35,802 bases of DNA, from positions 1-35,802 of IMG/VR virus record IMGVR_UViG_3300032893_003184. One strand, given 5' to 3'. Below are positions 7,324-12,996 of this stretch, piece after piece. The notes under the pieces were generated by a model. The model was not told the origin of the DNA and searched no databases. It saw only the letters and a list, made by a program, of their open reading frames with translations. Every line of letters starts with the position of its first letter. Position 1 is the first letter of the stretch. The DNA is from a virus. The translations under genes and the position numbers were made by a program.

Positions 7324-7549
7324 ATCTTTGGAAGCCGAAGCAGTGCGGGTACTGGATAGCACCGAATGTCTCTGCGGCCGGGTCAAGACGCGCGGGCATT
7401 CGTTCTGCCGGCCTTGCTACTTCGCGCTGCCGGCTCAAACGCGTCAAAAGCTCTATACGCCGCTTTCCGAGGGCTACGCGGAAATCTGGGATGAGGCGCG
7501 CTGCTACCTGCAGGCGCAGGTGGATAAGGCAGGCCGGCGGGCGAAATAG
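7310..7549 (+). CDS. Small zinc-binding phage protein
   Basis: A 79-residue protein with CLCG near residue 20 and CRPCYFALP near residue 34, forming a likely four-cysteine zinc site. A conserved-looking LYTPLSEGYAEIWDEA helix follows. This pattern (CxCG, FCxxCYxxLP, then a Tyr-rich helix) recurs in small temperate-phage proteins of unknown function. It is the last gene of the early block; the stop is 75 bases before the Fis-like regulator. Confidence 0.66.
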   Translation: MSLSESLEAEAVRVLDSTECLCGRVKTRGHSFCRPCYFALPAQTRQKLYTPLSEGYAEIWDEARCYLQAQVDKAGRRAK

Positions 7550-7566
7550 GCGGGGAATTCGCGGAA

Positions 7567-7598
7567 TTGATAGTTTGTCATGACAAATAATCAATAAT
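7567..7598 (+). promoter_or_regulatory. Candidate promoter with operator palindrome
   Basis: A perfect 14-bp palindrome, TTTGTCATGACAAA (7574-7587), lies between a TTGATA (7567-7572) and an AATAAT (7593-7598). The 20-bp spacing is long for sigma70. A separate TTGACA occurs at 7612-7617 without a good -10. The AT-rich composition differs sharply from surrounding DNA, and this is the only real gap between the early genes and the Fis-like gene. Confidence 0.42.
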
Positions 7599-7624
7599 GC
7601 GGTTTGGGGTATTGACAACTACCC

Positions 7625-7921
7625 ATGAAATATTCATACCATGTGGCCGCGATGAACGATTGGCTTGAAATTCGATGCCCGATTCAAACGTCCCTTGCCG
7701 ATATCGAGGACATGATTGTGAGCCAGGTTGTTGAGAAGTGCGGTACGCAGCTCAAGGCCGCCTACGCCCTGGGCATTACTCCCGAGACAATTTCGCGGCG
7801 CCTCAACCGGCACCGTAAAAAGCTTGGCCGCCTGGCGAATTCGAATGATCACGAAACTGGCGCAGGTGATCACGCGAGCGATCCCCTCCCGCCAGGCGGC
7901 CGGGAGTCCAATTCGAGATGA
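7625..7921 (+). CDS. Fis-type HTH regulator, candidate middle/late activator
   Basis: A 98-residue protein whose residues 24-66 match Fis-family helix-turn-helix domains: an IEDMIVSQVVEKCG helix, then TQLKAAYALGITPETISRRL as the HTH. The C-terminal 30 residues are polar and probably disordered. It stands alone after the operator-like palindrome and just before the lysis genes, the place where Mu encodes Mor and C. I infer it activates middle or late transcription, though it is not a Mor/C homologue by eye. No strong RBS precedes ATG 7625; ATG 7652 is an alternative. Confidence 0.78.
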   Translation: MKYSYHVAAMNDWLEIRCPIQTSLADIEDMIVSQVVEKCGTQLKAAYALGITPETISRRLNRHRKKLGRLANSNDHETGAGDHASDPLPPGGRESNSR

Positions 7922-7942
7922 CGGATGCAAGATTTAAGATGA

Positions 7943-8241
7943 ACCGCAGAGACGCGGAGACGCTAAGCGTCAACCAATACGCCAACAACAAAAGGGGCGG
8001 GCGAGGCCTGGTGAGACAGCGTGTGCCAGCCGGGGGAGCTACGGGGAATCCCGGCCTTGCAGTGAGCCAGCACTTCACGTCTGTGACAGCGGCAGCGTGC
8101 GACAAAGGGCCAAGCGTAGCGTCGAATGGTCTGCCCAGACCAGCCGGAGCCTCCATCGGAGTGAATGCCCCAACCATGACATGTCCGCCGCCCGATCTGG
8201 CAGGGCGGCGGCTGGGCTTGGCGTCTCCGCGTCTCTGCGGT
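7943..8241. repeat. 299-bp element with perfect 21-bp inverted ends
   Basis: Bases 7943-7963 and 8221-8241 are perfect inverted copies (core CGCAGAGACGCG). The arms themselves read as heptamers. The 257-bp interior has further stems: 8127-8133 with 8136-8142 (7 bp), 8185-8193 with 8203-8211 (9 bp perfect, 9-nt loop) and 8030-8034 with 8050-8054. One + frame (7918-8301) is open but encodes compositionally odd sequence. Best read as a mobile palindromic element or a structured RNA. The stretch 7922-8342 otherwise holds no gene. Confidence 0.7.
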
Positions 8242-8305
8242 AAGAGTTTGCCCGCTCCGGGTCTAGGCGGAGTGGGAATCACCTCACAGTGGCCGCTGTG
8301 AGCTG

Positions 8306-8339
8306 AGGGTGGTGGTGGCTGCAGACACCACCATCACCC
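8306..8339 (+). other. GC-rich hairpin before the endolysin gene
   Basis: GGGTGGTGGT pairs with the CACCACCATCACCC side around a short loop, ending three bases before the GTG at 8343. No T-run follows. It could be an RNA control element or a weak terminator; it hides the region where a ribosome binding site is expected. Confidence 0.4.
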
Positions 8340-8342
8340 ATA

Positions 8343-8894
8343 GTGACCGAACAGCAAGTCCAGTTTTTCGCGAAAGTTGTCCCGCCCGCGCTCGACTCCG
8401 AGCGCGAGTACGGCATTCCCGCCGCCGTTACCATTGCCCAGGCCATCCTCGAAAGCGCCACGCCAAAGCTCGGGTGGGGCAGTAGTTCGCTATTTCGGCT
8501 AGCGAACAATCCCTTTGGCATCAAGTACGCGCAGCGGCAGGGTGCGCAGGATTATGGCCACTTCGACGTACCCACCTGGGAGATCGAAAATGGCCAGAGA
8601 GTCGAAGTCCCCGCAGAATTCCAGCGGTTCCCAAATCTAAAGGCAGCTTTTTTCGCGCACGCGGCGCTGCTGCTGCGGCCGCGCTATATGCCGGCGTACA
8701 AGTCGCGCCAGGACTGTCGTGAATATGCGATGGCCGTGATGAACTGCGGCTATTCGACCGACCGGCCGGAACTCTGCAAAAAGCCGGGCTGCCCACACTA
8801 CGCGGGGAAGCTAATCCAGTTGATCGAACAATACCACCTTGACGATCCGACCGCGTTGGCGGAATACGCGGCCGGCGCACAGGGGGCGGCATGA
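8343..8894 (+). CDS. Glucosaminidase-type endolysin
   Basis: A 183-residue protein matching the FlgJ/AcmA-type N-acetylglucosaminidase (GH73-like) fold. It has a helical start (QQVQFFAKVVPPALDSERE), then GIPAAVTIAQAILES with likely catalytic Glu at residue 37, LFRLANNPFGIK, and a late GYSTDRPELCKK block. It cleaves peptidoglycan glycan strands at lysis. There is no signal peptide, so export would depend on a holin, and a candidate is encoded at 9542. GTG 8343 is the only usable start in frame; no clear RBS is seen because the upstream bases lie in a hairpin. The next small gene starts in the stop (ATGA). Confidence 0.85.
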   Translation: MTEQQVQFFAKVVPPALDSEREYGIPAAVTIAQAILESATPKLGWGSSSLFRLANNPFGIKYAQRQGAQDYGHFDVPTWEIENGQRVEVPAEFQRFPNLKAAFFAHAALLLRPRYMPAYKSRQDCREYAMAVMNCGYSTDRPELCKKPGCPHYAGKLIQLIEQYHLDDPTALAEYAAGAQGAA

Positions 8895-9007
8895 CCGCAC
8901 TTCTATTTCTTTCCGTCGTCGGTGGCGCTTGCTGGGCGATTCCGGCAGTTTTGCGCGAGCCCAAGGAGCCGCTCTACAAAACGGCGGCTCCGCGTAAGAG
9001 GAAGTGA
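8891..9007 (+). CDS. 38-residue membrane peptide
   Basis: A short frame starting at the ATGA overlap with the endolysin stop. It encodes one hydrophobic N-terminal helix (TALLFLSVVGGACWAIPAVL) and a basic tail ending in RKRK. Its stop lies immediately before the LuxR-type start at 9009, and GAGGAAG within its 3' end serves that gene. The position, coupling and topology suggest a small lysis-related membrane peptide. Confidence 0.5.
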   Translation: MTALLFLSVVGGACWAIPAVLREPKEPLYKTAAPRKRK

Positions 9008-9008
9008 T

Positions 9009-9269
9009 GTGGTCGCGAGGGAGCTTTTGCGGTTGCCCTGCTTCCGTCCGCTGACCGGGCGCGAGCGGGACATCGCGCTGCATCTCCTGTGCGGACAGTG
9101 CAACAAGGAAATTGCTTCGATGCTCGGATTGAACGTGCAGACCGTGAAGAACCACACAGCGGTGATTTACCGCAAGATGGGCGTCGATGACGCCCGCGAG
9201 TTTTACGCCACGGTCATTCGGCAAATGTTTCTGGCGGCGCCTACGGCGCCGACCGAAGGAGGAAGGTAA
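9009..9269 (+). CDS. LuxR-type HTH protein
   Basis: I take the GTG at 9009 (AGAGGAAG just upstream), giving 86 residues; a GTG at 8922 is in frame but overlaps the small peptide gene. Residues 14-62 are a GerE/LuxR DNA-binding domain: LTGRERDIALHLLCG, NKEIASMLGLNVQTVKNHT, then VIYRKMGV. There is no receiver or ligand domain. With the Fis-like protein it is a candidate late-gene regulator. Pairing with the lone receiver domain at 1370-1807 would rebuild a NarL-type regulator in two parts, which is speculative. Its stop overlaps the next ATG. Confidence 0.8.
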   Translation: MVARELLRLPCFRPLTGRERDIALHLLCGQCNKEIASMLGLNVQTVKNHTAVIYRKMGVDDAREFYATVIRQMFLAAPTAPTEGGR

Positions 9270-9484
9270 TGCAATTCTGGTCAGGGCTGTTGATCGGTTT
9301 GGTGGTGGCGGCCGGTGCTGTCGCCGTTTATCACATCTACTCTGCAAAGATCGTGCGTGCGGTTAAGGCCGAGCGCGACGAGTGGAAATTGAAAGTCGAG
9401 AATCTCGCCAAGCTGCCGGAAACCGAGTTTGCAAACTGGAAGAAACGTTTCGCGGCCGTGGCCACAATTCTGGAAGGCAAGTAG
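9269..9484 (+). CDS. Small membrane protein, spanin-like topology
   Basis: A 71-residue protein with one N-terminal transmembrane helix (FWSGLLIGLVVAAGAVAVYH) and a charged helical tail. The arrangement, in a lysis cassette between endolysin and holin candidate, is like a short inner-membrane spanin (Rz), but it is shorter than usual and no outer-membrane partner is seen. Could equally be an accessory holin. RBS GAAGGAGGAAGG lies just upstream. Confidence 0.6.
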   Translation: MQFWSGLLIGLVVAAGAVAVYHIYSAKIVRAVKAERDEWKLKVENLAKLPETEFANWKKRFAAVATILEGK

Positions 9485-9536
9485 GGACACGTCGCAGCGT
9501 GCCGCTACGAGGGCGAACGCCGTTCGCCCCTACGGG
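9485..9536. repeat. Intergenic palindromic repeat
   Basis: Between the small membrane gene and the holin candidate lies a hairpin GGGCGAAC/GTTCGCCC (3-nt loop) flanked by CGCTACG and CTACGGG. Its right edge supplies GGGAG for the ATG at 9542. It resembles widespread bacterial palindromic intergenic repeats. Confidence 0.6.
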
Positions 9537-9541
9537 AGAAC

Positions 9542-10045
9542 ATGGATATCAAAAGTATTCTCGGGAAAATCGGGCTAGGCGCGGCGGCCGCGGGTGCTAC
9601 GGCCGCGAATGTAATGACGGGCGGCGCGGTGGCGCCCTTGACCAACACGATTGTGACGGCGCTCGGCAAGGTACTTGATCCGACGGCGAAACAACAACTT
9701 GACCTGGCCGTTGCGCAGCAACAAGACGAGCTGCAAAAGGCCGAGTGGGACCACGCCGAGAAAATCGCGGCGATTGCCCAGGCGAATATGGCCAGCGCCC
9801 GGGAACGCGAAATGGCCGTGAAGGACAAAGTCCCTGGCCGGCTGGCTTATGTGACCGTGGCGTTTTTCCTGGCCTACATCGTGTTCGTGACTTTCAAGCA
9901 CACCGTGGTGGACGCGGTCATGCTGGGCACGATCCTGGGCTACCTCATCAAGTGCGTCGGCGACATCTACGGCTATTACTTCGGTTCGTCGGCGGGTTCG
10001 CAGGCCAAGAGCGAAACGATTGAGAAGCTGACCGGCCAGAAATAG
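9542..10045 (+). CDS. Holin-like membrane protein
   Basis: The 167-residue protein has a glycine/alanine-rich N-terminus, a long helix (50-95) and two predicted transmembrane helices at about 101-117 (LAYVTVAFFLAYIVFVT) and 122-140 (VVDAVMLGTILGYLIKCVG). A short polar tail follows. This layout is typical of larger phage holins of the three-helix superfamily. It would form pores that release the endolysin. It lies in the lysis cassette and is preceded by a palindromic repeat. Confidence 0.72.
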   Translation: MDIKSILGKIGLGAAAAGATAANVMTGGAVAPLTNTIVTALGKVLDPTAKQQLDLAVAQQQDELQKAEWDHAEKIAAIAQANMASAREREMAVKDKVPGRLAYVTVAFFLAYIVFVTFKHTVVDAVMLGTILGYLIKCVGDIYGYYFGSSAGSQAKSETIEKLTGQK

Positions 10046-10061
10046 CACAGGAGAGGGCGGG

Positions 10062-10436
10062 ATGACGTTGGCGCAGGTAGCAAATTTACTGGGTGTGATT
10101 GGCTTCCTCCTGGCAGTCATCTCGCTGGGGATGACGGTGTGGAATCGCGGCAAGGAACACGGCCGCCTGGCGCAGGCTATTGACGCTTCGACAACCAGCG
10201 ACCGCGAGGTCTCGAACATGCTTCAGGCGCAAGGGCAGGCCCTGAAGAGTTTTGCCGAGGCGATGAAAGAACAGAGCGCGGCAATGCGAGACGTCGCGCT
10301 AGGGTTCCGGGATTTCGCCTCAACCCAGAAGCAGACTAACGAGGAGCTGTGGACCTCGATTCAGGTGCAATCAGGACGGATTAACCGTCTGGTGGAAGCG
10401 CGGGAGAGCGAGGGAAGGCATGAAGAAGCTGCATGA
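10062..10436 (+). CDS. DUF2730-like membrane/coiled-coil protein
   Basis: A 124-residue protein with one N-terminal transmembrane helix (NLLGVIGFLLAVISLGMTVW) followed by a long charged helix. In Mu-like phages a DUF2730 protein of this size and topology lies between lysis and small-terminase genes; the position fits but the family call is by layout. AGGAGA at 10049-10054 marks the start. It overlaps the next gene by 17 bases. Confidence 0.65.
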   Translation: MTLAQVANLLGVIGFLLAVISLGMTVWNRGKEHGRLAQAIDASTTSDREVSNMLQAQGQALKSFAEAMKEQSAAMRDVALGFRDFASTQKQTNEELWTSIQVQSGRINRLVEARESEGRHEEAA

Positions 10437-10728
10437 AGACATTCGCCACGAAACCGAGCGCGGCGTGCTCCTGTTGGTGCTGATCCTCGCGGACCTCGAC
10501 TGGATGCCGGTTAAGGCGCTGCAGAAGCAGATGGTCGGCCAGGGCTACCTGCTGTCGCTCGAAGACCTGAAGTTTCACCTGAACTACTGCGAGCAGGGCG
10601 GATACGTGGAGCGGCGCTCCTTGCGTGCGGGCCGCACGGATCTGGAGCTTGAGACTGTGCGCGCGACGAAGCGCGCCGTAGATCTGCAGGATGGGCGGAT
10701 CGCGGCGGACCCGGGAATTGCGTTTTGA
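10420..10728 (+). CDS. Small winged-helix-like phage protein
   Basis: A 102-residue protein. Two helices (VLLLVLILADLDWMPVKALQ and LEDLKFHLNYCEQGGYV) followed by a short beta pair (ERRSLRA) read as a winged-helix fold, as in the small protein that precedes DUF3486 terminases in Mu-like phages. AGGGAAGG precedes the ATG. It ends just before a REP-like double hairpin. Confidence 0.66.
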   Translation: MKKLHEDIRHETERGVLLLVLILADLDWMPVKALQKQMVGQGYLLSLEDLKFHLNYCEQGGYVERRSLRAGRTDLELETVRATKRAVDLQDGRIAADPGIAF

Positions 10729-10729
10729 C

Positions 10730-10779
10730 GTGGCGCCGGGCTTTAGCCCGGCAGATGCCGACCTAAAGGTCGGCGCTAC
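10730..10779. repeat. REP-like double hairpin A
   Basis: Two adjacent stem-loops, CCGGGCT/AGCCCGG and CCGACCT/AGGTCGG, are separated by CAGATG. They are enclosed by outer arms GTGGCGC and GCGCTAC. The same architecture with the same outer arms recurs at 20015-20071. It sits between the winged-helix gene and the small terminase. Confidence 0.72.
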
Positions 10780-10781
10780 CT

Positions 10782-11417
10782 ATGGTTGATTTCTATCGGC
10801 CGACAAAAATCGAGGTGCTGAATGCAACTCATGAGGGGTTGCAGAACTTCGTGGAAGAGCAGTTTGCCGCCAAGATCTCCCACACGCAGATTGCCTCGAT
10901 GCTGGAAGAGTTGTACGGCGAGAAGGTGAACGTCCAGGCCATTTCGAATCACTACCGCCTGCGTTGGTGGCCGCAACAGAACGCCGAACTGGCCGAGTAC
11001 CGCAAAGCCAAGAATCAGTTCCGCGTGCTGAAAGAGGAAGCGGAAGCGGACCCCGGATGCGACTCCGCGAAGATGATCGAGCTGCTCACCATCAACGGCA
11101 TCGTGCAGCAGCGCGAGCGATTGCTCGAAACCGACCCGGTGAGGCTGATGGCGGAATTGCGGAAGACCCGCGAGGCGGCCGGGAACTTCCAGATCGAGAA
11201 GGGAAAGCTCGAACTGGACAAACAGCGGCTGGTGAATGAGACGGAAGAACTGAAGCTCAAGATCGCCCAGTTCCGGCAGGACGTGGAAGAAGCCACGGAT
11301 GAAGCCAAGGACAAAATCGGCAAGGGCCAGGCCCTTACCATCGACGACATTAACCGCATCCGCGAGCGAGTGTTTGGGCTGCCAGCAGTACAGGCGCAAG
11401 GGAACGTAGACAAATAG
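10782..11417 (+). CDS. Terminase small subunit (Mu gp27-like, DUF3486)
   Basis: A 211-residue protein with an N-terminal HTH region (ISHTQIASMLEELYG; VNVQAISNHYRLRWW) and a long C-terminal coiled coil (about 115-190), the layout of Mu-type small terminases. It recognises phage DNA for packaging and recruits the large subunit, encoded two bases downstream. The start follows a REP-like repeat; only AAAGGT about 11 bases upstream could act as RBS. Confidence 0.82.
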   Translation: MVDFYRPTKIEVLNATHEGLQNFVEEQFAAKISHTQIASMLEELYGEKVNVQAISNHYRLRWWPQQNAELAEYRKAKNQFRVLKEEAEADPGCDSAKMIELLTINGIVQQRERLLETDPVRLMAELRKTREAAGNFQIEKGKLELDKQRLVNETEELKLKIAQFRQDVEEATDEAKDKIGKGQALTIDDINRIRERVFGLPAVQAQGNVDK

Positions 11418-11419
11418 CG

Positions 11420-12967
11420 ATGGCGCGAGGAATACAAGTCGTCGAGCAAGCCGTGAAGCTGCCGCCCGTGATTCAACTGTACCCATACCAGGCACAGTGG
11501 GTCGAGGACAAGGCTCCGTTTAAAGGCGCCGTTAAAAGCGCGCGCACCGGTTTCACTTTTGGTTGCGCGGTGGACGATACGCTGAACTGCCTCCAGATAC
11601 CTGGCTCGACTTGGCTGTACACCAGCGCCGGCGACGACCAGGTGATCGAATACTTCGAGAAGGGGATTGGGACGATCAAGGAAGCGATGCAGTTTACGGC
11701 TCAGCTCTACAAGGAGCCCTTTGTTGACGAGCTGGGCAGGACTGATCTCATTCAACATCGCTGCGATTTCGCCAATGGCTCTCGCATTATCGGGCGTCCC
11801 TGTAATCCCCGCACGGCGCGCGGTTTTCCCGGCAACGCCACGTTTGATGAATTCGCCCACGTCGAGCTTTCGTTTCAAATCTTCGCTGCTGTTGCGCGCG
11901 GATTGGCGCGGGGCGGACGGCTGCGGATGCTCTCTACTCCGAACGGCGAGCAAGGGAAATTCTACGATCTCGCGAACGCTGTGGGCTTTGCGGAAGGTGT
12001 CGAGCCGCCCATTAACCCCCTTCGCGACGGTGACTGGAGCTGGCACTGGCTCGACATCCATATGGCTGTCAAGCAGGGCTGCCCTATCAGCGTCGAGCGC
12101 ATGCAGCAGCTTTTCAAGGGAGATGATGACGCTTTTGCGCAGGAATTTCTGTGTCGCTTCCTGAAGGCTGTGGGAGCCTGGCTCCCGCTTGAGCTGATCA
12201 CGGCGGCGGAAGACGATGCGTGCGATGGCACGGTGGTCACCGATCCGCGGGCGCTCGATATGAAGGCTGTAGAAGGGCGTTTGGGCGGCGGCTTTCTGTC
12301 GTTGGGAATCGATCTGGGGAGCACAGGCGACCGTACCTGTGCCTGGCTCGATGAAGTGGTAGGAGATGTTTCCTGGGCTCGCCTGGTGCTCTATCTGCAC
12401 AACATGCCGTTCCATGCTCCTGACGGCCGCGACCAGGTACATATCCTCGCTCCACTGGTGGAGCTGGCAAACCGCGCGGCGCTGGATTCCACCGGGCTGG
12501 GCATTCCGCTCTACCAATGGTTCAACGCCAAATATCCCGGCAAAGTGATGGGCGTGAACTTTGCGGGCTCGATCAAGCGTATGGAGCAGGGCGATTCCGA
12601 TGTGCGCAGCCGTGGCGGCCTCGCCGAGTCGGTGAAAATTAAGACGGACATGGCTGTCCGCATGAAGAACCGCATGGAACGCCGCTTGAACCGCATTCCG
12701 CGATACATGGATGTCCGCCAGGAGTTGCAGGCTATTAAGCGAGAACAATCGCAGGGCGGGGCGATCACCTTCGATGCGCCGCGGATTGAACTCGACACGC
12801 CTTCGGGCGGCAAGAAAAAGGTCTACAGCCACGCCGAGGCATTTTGGGCCAAGGCGATGTGCGATCTCGCGGCCGCACAGCCGGTGGCGTCACTGAAGAA
12901 TGGGTACATGGCAGGCGTGCCGAGATCCAGCGAGTTCGGGATGGAGCGAGTCAGGTTCACGGACTGA
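11420..12967 (+). CDS. Terminase large subunit (Mu gp28-like)
   Basis: The 515-residue protein is the packaging motor. The ATPase domain has a Walker A-like loop KSARTGFT (39-46), Walker B ATFDEF (140-145, with D143-E144) and motif III LSTPNG (171-176). The C-terminal RNase H-like nuclease begins with LSLGIDLGSTGD, putting a catalytic Asp at residue 298. Size and motifs match Mu gp28. Mu terminase packages by headful from a site near the left end; the same is likely but not shown here. A 605-residue frame on the opposite strand is a shadow of this gene. Confidence 0.93.
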   Translation: MARGIQVVEQAVKLPPVIQLYPYQAQWVEDKAPFKGAVKSARTGFTFGCAVDDTLNCLQIPGSTWLYTSAGDDQVIEYFEKGIGTIKEAMQFTAQLYKEPFVDELGRTDLIQHRCDFANGSRIIGRPCNPRTARGFPGNATFDEFAHVELSFQIFAAVARGLARGGRLRMLSTPNGEQGKFYDLANAVGFAEGVEPPINPLRDGDWSWHWLDIHMAVKQGCPISVERMQQLFKGDDDAFAQEFLCRFLKAVGAWLPLELITAAEDDACDGTVVTDPRALDMKAVEGRLGGGFLSLGIDLGSTGDRTCAWLDEVVGDVSWARLVLYLHNMPFHAPDGRDQVHILAPLVELANRAALDSTGLGIPLYQWFNAKYPGKVMGVNFAGSIKRMEQGDSDVRSRGGLAESVKIKTDMAVRMKNRMERRLNRIPRYMDVRQELQAIKREQSQGGAITFDAPRIELDTPSGGKKKVYSHAEAFWAKAMCDLAAAQPVASLKNGYMAGVPRSSEFGMERVRFTD

Positions 12968-12995
12968 CGATTTGCGATTGTTGATTGTCGAGTGC
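12968..12995 (+). repeat. Heptamer array before portal gene
   Basis: Four degenerate 7-mers (CGATTTG, CGATTGT and variants) fill the terminase-portal gap and end one base before the ATG at 12997. Confidence 0.7.
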
Positions 12996-12996
12996 T

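Noticed and set aside
7918-8301. 127-residue open frame starting at an ATGA overlap
   Set aside because: It crosses both arms of the 21-bp inverted repeat and encodes odd, low-complexity sequence; the inverted-repeat element explains the DNA better.
11015-12832. 605-residue open frame on the minus strand
   Set aside because: It lies entirely opposite the small and large terminase genes, whose motifs are clear. Long antisense frames are common in GC-rich DNA; it has no recognisable domain.
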